A stretch of 64,000 nucleotides of DNA from Magnolia sinica. Its lineage: Eukaryota > Streptophyta > Magnoliopsida > Magnoliales > Magnoliaceae. The position numbers and the translations under genes were made by a program. How positions within the stretch are numbered: position 1 is the first letter of the stretch; every line of letters starts with the position of its first letter. The DNA lies in assembly GCF_029962835.1 (NCBI RefSeq), contig NC_080577.1, positions 8,160,501 through 8,224,500 of the forward strand. The letters are read 5' to 3'. Below, one piece after another: positions 34,935-44,917 of this stretch. Below the pieces are notes generated by a model. The model ran no database searches. It was given only the letters and a program-made list of their open reading frames with translations, and was not told the DNA's origin.

Positions 34935-35311
34935 TTTAGCTTATTTGAATTCCTAATATTCAAAACCTTCTCAAGCGCTGATGACTTTTTGAGTGTCTTT
35001 GTAAGGATCTTCCATTTTAAAAGGACTATGAGAGATGGCCTTACCAAGAATATCGTTACCAGATTCGTGATTAGATCCATTCTCTTAATAGGTCTTTTAT
35101 AGATATGCCAGGTACATTGCCTCATAAATGAGCACATTGACTGTGGTCCGTGGCGTCCAATGATTCATCTCCTGAAAGTACGCATAAGGTGTAAGTTCCA
35201 TTGTATTAATAACAGCCGAGGGAAAATCAATCAAAGATCTCTTCGGTGCAAGTACGTCTTCCATGTGTACCAAATATATAGTGTCATCAAGTCTCAGCTT
35301 CTATTAAACAA
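34935..35311 (+). repeat. segmental duplication, copy B, first piece
   Basis: Matches copy A 30435-30810 base for base in most places ('ccttctcaagcgctgatgac' versus 'actttcttgagcgctattgac', then 'tgaaagtacgcataagg'). It is cut at 35311 by the kinase retrocopy and resumes at 42252. Confidence 0.85.
35296..35311 (+). repeat. target duplication of the kinase retrocopy, left
   Basis: 'agcttctattaaacaa', identical to 42236-42251 after the poly-A tail. Copy A has a single diverged copy at the corresponding place near 30802. Confidence 0.9.
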
Positions 35312-35720
35312 GCCGCTGGGGCCTCATCCACCAGAGAATGAGGGAGTGAAGATCGCGCCTCGCGTGCCGAAGATGGGAGACGATGAGGAAATATCAGCAT
35401 CTGTTATCGAGGGGAATGATCCGGTCACTGGCCACATCATTTCCACTACAATCGGTGGCAAAAATGCCGAACCGAAGCGGACAATTAGTTACATGGCAGA
35501 GCGTGTTGTGGGTACTGGATCATTCGGAATTGTCTTTCAGGCTAAATTCTTGGAGACTGGAGAGACCGTAGCTATAAAAAAGGTCTTACAGGACAGACGG
35601 TATAAAAATCGAGATTTACAATTGATGCGTTCAATGGACCACCCAAACGTGATCTCTTTGAAACACTGTTTCTTCTCAACCACGAGCAAGGACGAGCTTT
35701 TCCTCAACTTGGTCATGTAA
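35312..35720 (+). pseudogene. GSK3-like retrocopy, 5' part (N-lobe)
   Basis: The frame contains a Met at 35373 ([19 protein letters not shown]), then [19 protein letters not shown] (glycine loop), [18 protein letters not shown] (catalytic lysine) and [19 protein letters not shown], then a TAA stop. The wording is that of group II plant GSK3s (the BIN2 and ASK iota/dzeta group). Upstream ORF sequence from 35160 belongs to the duplicated flank and is not part of the kinase. Confidence 0.9.
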
Positions 35721-35724
35721 TACG
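35720..35724 (+). repeat. copia target duplication, left (ATACG)
   Basis: Identical to 40900-40904. Confidence 0.9.
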
Positions 35725-36135
35725 TGTTGGAAGCGGTGATGGATTTGTGCAAATCCAAAACCGTATGAGCATCGTCTGAGCTAGCTTTGCTAGCTGTGAG
35801 ATTGGATTTCCTTTCTAAAATTAGATTCCTAGCTGTGTGATCTTTCTAGCTGTTGAGATTTTTTTTCTAAGTTTACTCTGCTAGCTAAGAGAAGATATAC
35901 AGTAGATTTTTTCTAGATTTTTTTCTTTCTCTAGCTGCCCCTGGGATGTATCTGGACAGGGATAGATTAGTCTTTTCACGTAACAAGAAAAGCCTATAAC
36001 AGCACCGTGTATTCATCTCCGTTTAAACACGATTCTAACACAGCAGCATATCATTGTTTCTTTTTAAAAGTTTATTTTCTGTTTTGAGGTAGCCGCAGCC
36101 ACTCGTCAGCAAAGGATTGGGTTTACAACCCAACA
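35725..36135 (+). repeat. copia 5' LTR
   Basis: 411 bp, TG...CA ends, contains repeated 'gctagct' words and a 'gggatgtatctgg' region. Identical by eye to the 3' LTR. Confidence 0.93.
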
Positions 36136-36138
36136 AAG

Positions 36139-36150
36139 TGGTATCAGAGC
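36139..36150 (+). other. copia primer-binding site
   Basis: 'tggtatcagagc' lies three bases after the 5' LTR and is complementary to the 3' end of plant initiator methionine tRNA, the standard primer for copia elements. Confidence 0.9.
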
Positions 36151-36383
36151 CGACGATCCTTGGGCCTCATCAGCAAGAGGCAGATCCTGCACTCCCGGTT
36201 TTCAAAAAAAATCAGCTTTTTTCAAAAGAAATCAGATTCCAGCCGCAGGTCTTCAAAAAAAAACTGTTTTAAAAAAATTAGATTTTAGCAAAAAAAAAAT
36301 CTATTTTAAAAAAAAAATCAGATTTCTATCTCCCTTCATTTTTCAAAAAAGAAACAGCCATTCCTTTAAAAAAAATAGAAAAG

Positions 36384-38315
36384 ATGGCTAGCACAATCCA
36401 GCCGCAGGTTCCTAAGTTGTCAAAGGACAACTATGAAAAATGGTGCATCCAAATGAAGGCGTTGTTCGGGTCGCAAGAACTATGGGAGATCGTCACCGAT
36501 GGGTATGAAGAACCCACTATGGAAGAAGAAGCTGCCTTCACCAACGAAGAAAAGACTGCTCTCAAAAATCAAAGGAAGAGAGACAATAAGGCTTTGTTTC
36601 TCCTCTATCAAGGCTTGGATGAATCCACCTTCGAAAAGATTGCCGAAGCAACATCAAGCAAGCAAGCATGGGATACCCTTGGCACCATCTTCAAGGGTGT
36701 AGATCGAGTGAAGCGGGTTCGCCTTCAAACATTGAGAGCCGAGTTCGAAGCAACTCACATGAAGGAAGGTGAGAATGTTACTGATTATTTTTCGCGTTTG
36801 CTTGTAACTGTCAATAATTTGAAAAGAAATGGTGAAAAGATTGAAGATGTCCGAGTTATTGAAAAGATACTTCGATCCCTCACAACCAAGTTTGAGCATG
36901 TGGTTGTGGCGATCGAAGAATCAAAGGATATTGAGAAACTCTCCATTGAGGAGTTGATGGGATCGTTACAAGTTCATGAGCAACGAATGCAGAAGAATGC
37001 CAGTTCCATGCCGATGGAACAAGCTTTGGAGTCAAGATTGACTCTTAATGATAGCAATGGTGGACGTGGAAGTTCACAACGTGGTGGACGGTTTGCTAAC
37101 AATCGCGCAAGAGGCAGAGGGCGCGGATACCAACAAAGTCATGCCCAAAACCAACAGAAAAATACCAATTTCCATGGAAGAGGAAATGGTAGAGGTAGAT
37201 CTATGCGTGGACGGGGAAGTACAAAGAACATCCAATGCTATAATTGCAACAAGCTTGGCCACTATGCATCTGATTGTTGGAGCAAGCCGATGAATCAAGA
37301 CGAGCGATCCAACTATGCCGAAGCATCAGGACATGAACAAGAAAGCTCCACACTTCTCCTTGCACAAGAGAAAGGTAGTGATCAGCAGGACGTATGGTAT
37401 CTCGACACGGGTGCAAGTAATCACATGTGCGGCGACAAGAAACTCTTTGTGGAACTCACAGAAGGAGTTCATGGCGATGTAACGTTTGGAGACTCATCAA
37501 AAACACCTGTGAAAGGTAAAGGTAAAATCCAAATCTTTCAGAAGAATAGTGTTCCAAACTATATCTCCAATGTGTACTATGTGCCTAACATGAAGAGTAA
37601 CATACTGAGTCTCGGACAACTCCTCGAAAAAGGGTATGTCATACACATGGAGAACTCTTCTCTTTCCATTAGAGATTTGCATGGACGTTTGATTGTAAAA
37701 GTCCAGATGGCAAAGAACCGTATGTTTCCTCTCCATATAAACACAATGCTTGAGAAGTGTTTTTATGGAAAAGCAAAGAATGATTCCTGGATGTGGCATC
37801 TTCGCTTTGGCCATCTAAATTTCAGTGGCCTAAAACTTCTGTCCTCATCAAGCATGGTGCATGGTTTGCCTACTATTGAAGCTTCAGAACATGTGTGTGA
37901 GGCGTGCACACTTGGGAAACAACAAAGAAACTCCTTTCCGAGTGGAGTATCCCGAAGAGCAAGAGAACCGTTGCAGTTGGTTCACACTGACATCTGTGGA
38001 CCATTAGAGCCAATCTCCCTTGGAGGTAATAAATACTTTATTACCTTCATTGACGATTTCAGTAGAAAATTGTGGGTGTATGTAATTAAAGAGAAGTCTG
38101 CTGCTTTTACTATTTTTAAAAATTTTAAGGCCCTTGTTGAAAAAGAAAGTGGTCTTAAAATAAAAACCCTTGATCTGACAGAGGTGCGAAGTATACCTCA
38201 AATGTTTTTCGAGAATATTACAGGGAACATGGCATTAAGCAACAACACACTGCAGCGTACACGCCACAACAAAATGGAATTGCGGAACGGAAGAACCGCA
38301 CCATCCTCGACATGA
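36384..38315 (+). CDS. copia gag-protease-integrase ORF, frameshifted in the integrase
   Basis: The 643-residue frame contains gag of the UBN2 type (about residues 10-200), an R/G-rich linker, and a CCHC zinc knuckle CYNCNKLGHYASDC (285-298). It continues with the protease active site DTGASNH (341-347), the GAG-pre-integrase WHLRFGHLN (471-479) with its C-x2-C zinc pair, and the start of the integrase core (HTDICGPL near 535, FIDDFSRKLW near 557). From about residue 597 the reading frame is lost by what looks like a one-base deletion near 38172. The remaining 45 residues are out of frame. The true integrase frame continues on frame 2 with two stops before the RT region. Confidence 0.92.
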   Translation: MASTIQPQVPKLSKDNYEKWCIQMKALFGSQELWEIVTDGYEEPTMEEEAAFTNEEKTALKNQRKRDNKALFLLYQGLDESTFEKIAEATSSKQAWDTLGTIFKGVDRVKRVRLQTLRAEFEATHMKEGENVTDYFSRLLVTVNNLKRNGEKIEDVRVIEKILRSLTTKFEHVVVAIEESKDIEKLSIEELMGSLQVHEQRMQKNASSMPMEQALESRLTLNDSNGGRGSSQRGGRFANNRARGRGRGYQQSHAQNQQKNTNFHGRGNGRGRSMRGRGSTKNIQCYNCNKLGHYASDCWSKPMNQDERSNYAEASGHEQESSTLLLAQEKGSDQQDVWYLDTGASNHMCGDKKLFVELTEGVHGDVTFGDSSKTPVKGKGKIQIFQKNSVPNYISNVYYVPNMKSNILSLGQLLEKGYVIHMENSSLSIRDLHGRLIVKVQMAKNRMFPLHINTMLEKCFYGKAKNDSWMWHLRFGHLNFSGLKLLSSSSMVHGLPTIEASEHVCEACTLGKQQRNSFPSGVSRRAREPLQLVHTDICGPLEPISLGGNKYFITFIDDFSRKLWVYVIKEKSAAFTIFKNFKALVEKESGLKIKTLDLTEVRSIPQMFFENITGNMALSNNTLQRTRHNKMELRNGRTAPSST

Positions 38316-38617
38316 CGAGAACCATGCTGAAGGAGAAAAGTTTGCCAAAAACTTTCTAGGCAGAGGCAGTTACATGTACTACCTATCTGCTTAATAGGTG
38401 TCCGACCAAAAGTGTCAGATTCAAGACACCGCAAGAAGCATGGAGTGGATACAAGCTGAGCGTGACGCACCTTAAGATCTTTGGGTGTGTCACCTACGCT
38501 TAAGTTCCAGAAGCGAGAAGAAAAAAGCTTGATGATCATGGTGAAAAGTGCATCTTCATCGGCTATAGTGAAGAGTCAAAGGCATACAAACTCTACAACC
38601 CATTAACCAATAAGCTG
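38173..38617 (+). pseudogene. rest of copia integrase, interrupted by stops
   Basis: In the third frame the sequence continues as integrase core and C-terminal part (QQNGIAERKNRTILD near 38268, then KIFGCV near 38476) but is cut by TAG at 38357-38359 and TAA at 38501-38503. It reads through into the RT ORF that begins at 38618. Confidence 0.85.
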
Positions 38618-40258
38618 GTGGTGAGTAGAGATGTAGTATTCTGCGAGGAAGAATCTTGGAAGTGGAACCAGGAAGATTCGGCCAAAGAAAGTCAGGTTGA
38701 GGCAGAAGTATATGAAGAAGAGAGGCATATGAATCAGGAGCAGACACCCACATCACCCCCTTCGGATCTCAGAAGTCCAGGAGTACGCTCCATATCTCCT
38801 GAAAGTACTTCATCAAATCAGAATTCATCCAGCACATCTTCATCTGATTCTCCTTCATCCTTGGCTCCTATTAAAATGAGAAGCCTCAACGACATCTATG
38901 CAGAAATTGAGGAAGTAAATTTACTCTGCCTGTATGCGGACCATGAGCCTCTCACATTTGAGGAGGCTGTGAATGAAGAATGTTGGAGAAAGGCTATGGA
39001 AGAAGAGATTCATGCCATCGAGAAGAATCAAACATGGGTGTTGACCTCACTCCCCAAAAGCCAGAAGACCATTGGTCTCAAATGGGTGTACAAAATCAAG
39101 CGGAATGCCGATGGTAAGATCGAACGATATAAAGCAAGGCTCGTAGCAAAAGGTTACAAACAGAAATATGGGGTAGACTATGAAGAAGTTTTTGCCCCAG
39201 TTGCTCGCCTTGACACTATAAGAATGATTATCTCCCTTGCAGCTCATCACAGTTGGATGATTTACCAACTGGATGTGAAATCTGCATTCCTAAATGGGAT
39301 ACTCGAAGAAGAAGTATACGTTGACCAGCCTGAAGGCTTTGTCATGCAAGGGGAGGAACATAAGGTGTATCGGCTGAAGAAAGCCTTGTATGGGTTGAAG
39401 CAAGCTCCTCGTGCTTGGAATGCACAGATTGACGGTTATCTTCAAGAGAATGGTTTCATCAAATGTCCATATGAGTATGCCGTCTACACAAAAAAGAATG
39501 TCCATGGTGATATGCTTATCGCTTGTTTATATGTTGATGATCTGCTGTTCACTGGGAACGGCCAGGCGATGTTTGAAGAATTCAAGCAGGCTATGTTTAA
39601 GGAATTCGAGATGACTAATTGTGGATTGATGTCATTTTTCTTGGGCATTGAAGTGAAGCAACAAGTCGACGGCATTTACATATCCCAGAAGAAGTACACA
39701 AAGAAACTTCTTGAGAAGTTTCAAATGGTCAACTGTAAAGCGGTAAATATACCTATTACAACAGGCCTGAAGCTCACGAAAGATGGAGAAGGAAAAAACG
39801 TCGACTCAACCCTATTTAAGAGCCTAATCGGAAGTTTAAGGTACCTCACAATCACTAGGCCAGATATAGTCTACAGTGTTGGGCTTCTAAGCCGGTATAT
39901 GGAAGCCCCAAAAGAATCACACTGGCTAGCTGCAAAACGAGTACTGAGGTATATCAAAGGGACTATTGAGTTTGGTCTTTTTTATCCGTACAATGATGAT
40001 GCGATGTTGTATGGATACTCTGATAGTGATTGGGGTGGTGATCAAGATGAAAGAAAAAGCACCACAGGCTATGTTTTCTATCTTGGGTCGACAGCATTCA
40101 CATGGAATTCGAAGAAGCAGAGTGTGGTCGCCCTGTCCACATGTGAAGCAGAGTACATGGCAGCATCGTCCACCGTCTGTGAAGGAATTTGGTTGAGAAA
40201 CCTGCTAAAGGAGCTGAAGCATCCGCAGGAAGAATCCATAGATCATATATGTGGATAA
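38618..40258 (+). CDS. copia reverse transcriptase and RNase H ORF
   Basis: The 546-residue frame is not a separate gene but the continuation of pol after the stops; its Met is internal. An S/P/E-rich linker (about 20-95) is followed by RVT_2 reverse transcriptase: [30 protein letters not shown], and the catalytic YVDD at 305-308 (about 39530). RNase H follows ([26 protein letters not shown]). The frame ends early at TAA because of a shift near 40245. Confidence 0.93.
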   Translation: MVSRDVVFCEEESWKWNQEDSAKESQVEAEVYEEERHMNQEQTPTSPPSDLRSPGVRSISPESTSSNQNSSSTSSSDSPSSLAPIKMRSLNDIYAEIEEVNLLCLYADHEPLTFEEAVNEECWRKAMEEEIHAIEKNQTWVLTSLPKSQKTIGLKWVYKIKRNADGKIERYKARLVAKGYKQKYGVDYEEVFAPVARLDTIRMIISLAAHHSWMIYQLDVKSAFLNGILEEEVYVDQPEGFVMQGEEHKVYRLKKALYGLKQAPRAWNAQIDGYLQENGFIKCPYEYAVYTKKNVHGDMLIACLYVDDLLFTGNGQAMFEEFKQAMFKEFEMTNCGLMSFFLGIEVKQQVDGIYISQKKYTKKLLEKFQMVNCKAVNIPITTGLKLTKDGEGKNVDSTLFKSLIGSLRYLTITRPDIVYSVGLLSRYMEAPKESHWLAAKRVLRYIKGTIEFGLFYPYNDDAMLYGYSDSDWGGDQDERKSTTGYVFYLGSTAFTWNSKKQSVVALSTCEAEYMAASSTVCEGIWLRNLLKELKHPQEESIDHICG

Positions 40259-40481
40259 CAAGTCGGCAATCGAGCTAGCTAAAAATCCGGTGCAGCATGG
40301 AAGAAGCAAACACATTGATACCCGGTACCATTTTCTGAGAGATCATGTGAAGCAAAAAACGATAAAATTAGAGTATTGTCATACTACGGAACAGGTGGCG
40401 GATATTTTCACAAAGGCATTGCCGACAGATGCATTCAAACGACTAAGAACGATGCTCGGAATGAAGCCGGTTTTGGTTTGA
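40251..40481 (+). CDS. copia RNase H C-terminal end, in a shifted frame
   Basis: The next frame gives [25 protein letters not shown] and ADIFTKALP, the normal end of copia RNase H, and stops seven bases before the 3' LTR. It belongs to the previous ORF; the break is a frameshift. Confidence 0.9.
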   Translation: MDNKSAIELAKNPVQHGRSKHIDTRYHFLRDHVKQKTIKLEYCHTTEQVADIFTKALPTDAFKRLRTMLGMKPVLV

Positions 40482-40488
40482 AGGGGAG
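40481..40488 (+). other. copia polypurine tract
   Basis: 'aaggggag' directly abuts the 3' LTR and primes plus-strand synthesis in this class. Confidence 0.85.
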
Positions 40489-40899
40489 TGTTGGAAGCGG
40501 TGATGGATTTGTGCAAATCCAAAACCGTATGAGCATCGTCTGAGCTAGCTTTGCTAGCTGTGAGATTGGATTTCCTTTCTAAAATTAGATTCCTAGCTGT
40601 GTGATCTTTCTAGCTGTTGAGATTTTTTTTCTAAGTTTACTCTGCTAGCTAAGAGAAGATATACAGTAGATTTTTTCTAGATTTTTTTCTTTCTCTAGCT
40701 GCCCCTGGGATGTATCTGGACAGGGATAGATTAGTCTTTTCACGTAACAAGAAAAGCCTATAACAGCACCGTGTATTCATCTCCGTTTAAACACGATTCT
40801 AACACAGCAGCATATCATTGTTTCTTTTTAAAAGTTTATTTTCTGTTTTGAGGTAGCCGCAGCCACTCGTCAGCAAAGGATTGGGTTTACAACCCAACA
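40489..40899 (+). repeat. copia 3' LTR
   Basis: 411 bp, same length and, by eye, the same sequence as 35725-36135. Confidence 0.93.
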
Positions 40900-40904
40900 A
40901 TACG

Positions 40905-41695
40905 TCCCAGAAACTTTGTATCGGGTTCTGAAGCACTACTGCAATGCAAACCAGCGGATGCCACTTATCTATGTGAAACTTCATACATATCAAATTTTTA
41001 GGGGCCTAGCTTATATTCAGAGTGTACCTGGGGTTTGTCATAGGGATGTGAAGCCTCAAAATCTTCTGGTGGATCCTCTTACCCACCAGGTCAAGCTTTG
41101 TGATTTTGGAAGTGCAAAAATTCTGGTCAAGGGAGAAGCAAACATATCGTACATATGCTCTCGCTACTACCGTGCTCCGGAGCTTATATTTGGAGCGACC
41201 GAATATACAACATCAATTGATATATGGTCAGCTGGTTGTGTTCTTGCTGAACTGCTTCTTGGCCAGCCGTTATTTCCTGGAGAAAGCGCAGTGGACCAGC
41301 TGGTTGAAATCATCAAGGTTCTTGGTACTCCAACTCGGGAGGAAATTCGTTGCATGAATCCTAATTATACTGATTTTAGGTTTCCTCGGATCAAATCTTG
41401 CCCTTGGCACAAAGTTTTCCATAAACGAATGCCTCCAGAAGCGATCGATCTTGCTTCACGTCTTCTCCATTACTCGCCTAGTCTTCGCTGCACTGCGCTA
41501 GAGGCATGTGCACATCCCTTTTTTGATGAACTCCGGGAGCCCAATGCTCGCCTGCCAAATGGCCGCCCCTTACCTGCTCTCTTCAACTTTAAACAAGAAC
41601 TGGCCGGTGCTTCACCAGAGCTTATCAACAAGCTGATTCCAGAGCATGTTAGGCGGCAATTTGGTCTTTGTTTCATGCACCCGGCAGGCACGTAA
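40905..41695 (+). pseudogene. GSK3-like retrocopy, 3' part (C-lobe)
   Basis: An open frame from the insertion point (YVPETLYRV would be the first residues) to TAA: catalytic loop [14 protein letters not shown], the activation-loop tyrosine in [12 protein letters not shown], the TREE motif ([12 protein letters not shown]) that is mutated in gain-of-function bin2 alleles, and a C-terminus ending HPAGT. Key residues are intact. A few substitutions at normally fixed places (such as RIKSCPW where QIKAHPW is usual) fit a copy released from selection. A 500-base 3' UTR follows. Confidence 0.9.
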
Positions 41696-42202
41696 GATGA
41701 CCGGCAGAGATTCTTCTTCTTGATGTATGCTAAGGAAAAAAGGCCTCTTTATGGTGGTTATTGTTGCATCGAGGCCATCAAATACAGCGCCCAGCATTAT
41801 GAAGTTCTAGACCAAATGGGCAGCTGCTCTTTTGGAGTTGGTGCTTGTTTACTTTCAGGCAACATATCTGTGTTGTATACTTGTCTGATGAATAGGATAG
41901 TTTCGATGCAATCCGTAAGGAAGCCATGAGTGTGAGAAGATGCGGGGGCGAGAAGCATGGCTGGAGGAAAGGGTGGGCTTGTTTACCTGGTCTTCTTTTA
42001 GTTTCGTGGTGGCTGCTTGCTGTAGACTCCCAATGCACAAAGGTTGGTTGGTTACTCTCCCTTCCATGCTGTTTTAATCCGCAGGGCTCTCTAGTTTTTT
42101 TACATTGGATATCTATGTGGTTTCTTCCAAGTTTTATCAACTTGTATACATGTTTTTAGTCTGTGTTCTGGAGCTAGAAAAATGGAAATTCCTGTTGTAC
42201 TC

Positions 42203-42233
42203 AAAAAAAAAAAAAAGAAAAAAAGAAAAAAAA
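42203..42233 (+). repeat. poly-A tail of the kinase retrocopy
   Basis: An A-rich run of about 31 bases with scattered G, right before the right-hand target duplication. Confidence 0.9.
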
Positions 42234-42235
42234 GA

Positions 42236-42251
42236 AGCTTCTATTAAACAA
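42236..42251 (+). repeat. target duplication of the kinase retrocopy, right
   Basis: 'agcttctattaaacaa', identical to 35296-35311. Confidence 0.9.
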
Positions 42252-42535
42252 TGTCAAGATGCCGAAATGGAAGTAAATAAAGGCACGGATGAAACACATG
42301 CATCAACATGGAGCCCACAAATATAGTGGATTTTAAAATTTATCAAAAATCCTACTGTCTCTCTTGTTGGAATTGGCAGGTCAAATACCTGAATTAAATC
42401 ACTCCCATTGATTCCAAACATCGGACAGAATGCCATTATTTCATACTCCCTTATCACACCTAACCCCATGTCCCAAACAGCCCTTAGCACTGAGCACTCG
42501 CTGCGCTGGGGATGGCAATGTGTCGGACTGTTGAT
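42252..42535 (+). repeat. segmental duplication, copy B, second piece
   Basis: Continues the match to copy A (30818-31105): 'aagatgccgaaatgg', 'cacatgcatcaac', 'gagcactcgctgcgctgggg'. Confidence 0.85.
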
Positions 42536-44325
42536 TTTGGGTCCAGTTAGGGTTACCCAAGGCACAACCTTTTTGCCAAAGGGAATAAGAACTGAAATTA
42601 AAACCGACCTGTAACCCATTACCTAATGACCCAACATGACCCAGTACTTGAAATTTATAAAGCCCAAGCCTTGCCCAACCTGACCCATTTAGTTGTAATT
42701 GAGTCGGTCTCGACTCTCCCGGCGTGGTTCAACTTAAGTTTAACAAAGGTGAGCCAAAGATGCCCTATGGTTCAAACCCCATTAACCTCCAATGTTTACG
42801 TACAGTACTGCTCATCCATAAATACCTATCAATTGAGCCGATCGTTCTGATTTTTGTGCGCATAGTTTTCTTAAGGGAGGATCCTCCACTTTGGACGGTT
42901 AGGATGTTAGACGAAGATAACACATGTAAATTTGACACTTGCATGCAAGGTGAACATTTTTGTGTGGATTCCTCGTTTCAGGGAATGCTTTTGTAATGAG
43001 AGGTGACAAAGGTGAGCGTCCCGACCAGTGTAACACATGTTGCCCTAACTGATTTTGACTAAAAACAATATGCAAGAGATGCCATGGCCACTCGCTGTTA
43101 GCACATGCTAACGTAGCACGTTTGCAAAATCCAAGGCATTCATTAATGGAAAGGGATTCATCAAAATGGCCTCTACACATATTGAAATTGATTTTATTTC
43201 TACAAATAAGATATTTTTTGCTGAAAGTTGAGTATCGTTATTATTTATTCAAAAAAGTAATTTTTTTTTTCCCAAAAAGCTAATTATCATGAGTAATTTT
43301 AAAATAACATAAGATGGTTGTGTTATTTACCATTAACCTTTTAACATTTTCATAAAAATTAACTTAAAAAATAAACAACATATATTGACAATTTACTTTC
43401 GAACATTTTCATAGTTTTCAACATTGTTCAATTTCCGGAACAGTTTTATGTTTGTATTTAGGATTCATTCTTCCAGAACATGTTTAAACGTAGATCACTG
43501 TCAATTTTCTTTTTAACCATCCACATTTTCACATGCATGACAAAGTTTAAAAATACAGCAAAAAAAAAGAAAAGAAAAAAGACTTGATGTTCATCCAAGG
43601 TAGGTTGACGTAAAAACCTAATCCAATTTGACTTGCTATTTAATTTTTATAAATTGACAATATTAGGATGAGTAACTGTCGTGATCCGAAATTTGACACC
43701 TGGGTACACTGACCCTGACACCGCATCAAAGGGTATTATTCAAAATATTTAAGCTTTCATCCACAATTTCATCACAAATCAAACAAACATCCAGTTAAAA
43801 TTAAAATAGAGGAAAATATCATCGAAATTATTACATAATCATAGTATTCAAGGTACAACTTTCATCACTCAACATCATCCAAATTATTCCATAATTTTAA
43901 TGTTCGAAGTAAAACTTTCATCATTTAATTTATTACAATAACAATTTAAAATATAAATAAATCAATTGCAACTCCGTCCTCAACTGCTTTAATGGGACAC
44001 CCAACGAGTAAAGTCCTCTGCAAGTTTTAATTTAAAAGTAGAACATATGTATCAAAAAATCCATATAAAATTAAGAACATTAGAAATCTGTAAGCAAGAC
44101 TGAAAATATTTAATCAATGAATAGATGGATGGATAGATAGATTTTTAAAAAAAATGAATAGATAGATGAATAAATAAATGAATGACCAGATTGATGGATA
44201 GATGAATGGGTGGATAAATTCATGAATGGATAAATGAACAGATGGATATTTAAATGGATGGATAGATAAATGAATGAATGGTATTATTGATGCATGGTTA
44301 GACACTGCACTAATAGATATTTAAA
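42536..44325. other. sequence present only in copy B; decayed repeats
   Basis: It has no counterpart in copy A, so it was inserted in B or lost from A. It contains 'gtgatccgaaatttgacacc' near 43681 followed by AT-rich decayed LTR-like sequence, and A-rich tracts near 43560. No coding domain was recognised. Confidence 0.5.
44113..44300. repeat. interrupted (GATG/GATA/AATG) tetranucleotide repeat
   Basis: 'gatggatggatagatagat' and 'aatgaatgaat' style words over nearly 190 bases. Confidence 0.85.
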
Positions 44326-44792
44326 TTAATGAAATTTAATATAAGTAATATAGAATGTTACACAAAACCATACTATTATGCATGCCTCATTGGTTAAGGT
44401 TGTTCTTTACTTAGTAGATATCTTATACTAGAACCGACTCCCCAACTTAATTATTTTTAGTAAAATCCCTTACTCATGAGTCGAGTGACTCATGTGATTA
44501 TGGGGCCCACCACCAGAGCATACACGTGCAACATTGGCTCATCCACACCCAGCGTTGGTAAATCCAGTAATCTATTGCCATACAAGGATGGAGATATGGA
44601 ATACTGACAAAACGGCACATATGAGGAAGCATTGGTATGAAGAGCCAAGTGAAGGTGAGGACAACACACTCCACGTCCAACATGTGGGCAAAAACAGAGT
44701 CGGATTTTGTCGATTACATGTGGACAACCATATTTAAAATCTAATGCTCCAAAAAACCTTCAACGTTTCATCTCCCACCAACACCTTCCCGT

Positions 44793-44802
44793 CTATATAT
44801 TT
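44793..44802 (+). promoter_or_regulatory. TATA box of CLE gene, copy B
   Basis: 'ctatatattt' occurs in the same context as 31580-31590. Confidence 0.55.
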
Positions 44803-44849
44803 CAGCTTGCTAATACATTCCAAACTCCCTCTACTCCCTCTTCCAGCTT

Positions 44850-44853
<4 letters not shown>

Positions 44854-44912
<59 letters not shown>
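44854..44912 (+). repeat. (GA)n tract in the 5' leader of CLE gene, copy B
   Basis: About 59 bases of GA repeat reach the ATG. It is shorter than in copy A. Confidence 0.85.

Positions 44913-44917
<5 letters not shown>

Larger units (their letters stand above)
35725..40899 (+). mobile_element. Ty1/copia LTR retrotransposon, full-length but with broken pol
   Basis: The element is 5,175 bp: 411-bp LTRs at both ends (TGTTGG...CCAACA), a primer site matching initiator tRNA-Met, a gag-protease-integrase ORF, an RT-RNase H ORF in the copia order (integrase before RT), a purine tract (aaggggag) and a 5-bp duplication ATACG. I see no difference between the two LTRs by eye, so it inserted recently. 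Yet the coding region carries a one-base deletion in the integrase near 38172, in-frame stops at 38357 (TAG) and 38501 (TAA), and a frameshift near 40245 in RNase H. It was therefore probably mobilised by a related element, or the lesions came after or as sequencing errors. It sits in sense orientation within the kinase retrocopy. Confidence 0.93.
35312..42235 (+). pseudogene. processed retrocopy of a BIN2-type GSK3/SHAGGY-like kinase, split by a copia element
   Basis: All marks of a reverse-transcribed mRNA are present: no introns across the whole kinase, a 3' untranslated part, a poly-A tract (about 42203-42233, with a few G), and an identical 16-bp target duplication on both sides. The coding parts are 35312-35719 and 40905-41695, separated by the copia element and its 5-bp duplication. 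Removing 5,180 bases keeps the frame, so at insertion the copy still had a near-full kinase ORF of about 390 codons with one visible in-frame stop (TAA 35718-35720, where EYVPET normally begins). The 5' end starts inside the coding sequence (PLGPHPPE), a short 5' truncation usual for LINE-driven copies. GSK3-like kinases of this type act in brassinosteroid signalling; this copy cannot make one. Confidence 0.9.

Noticed and set aside
35160..35372. N-terminal extension of the kinase ORF upstream of the retrocopy
   Set aside because: The first 50 or so codons are duplicated flank sequence shared with copy A; the kinase copy starts after the target duplication at 35312.
36384..40481. Treating the copia ORFs as host genes
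   Set aside because: They have gag, protease, integrase, RT and RNase H motifs between two LTRs with a target duplication, so they belong to the retrotransposon.
42203..42251. The poly-A and repeat as a SINE of its own
   Set aside because: The sequence before it is the 3' UTR of the kinase copy, and the 16-bp word matches the far side of the kinase copy, so it is the retrocopy's tail.
44113..44300. Possible CRISPR-like or regulatory array in the GATG/GATA repeats
   Set aside because: A simple interrupted tetranucleotide repeat in plant DNA; no spacers and no fixed unit.
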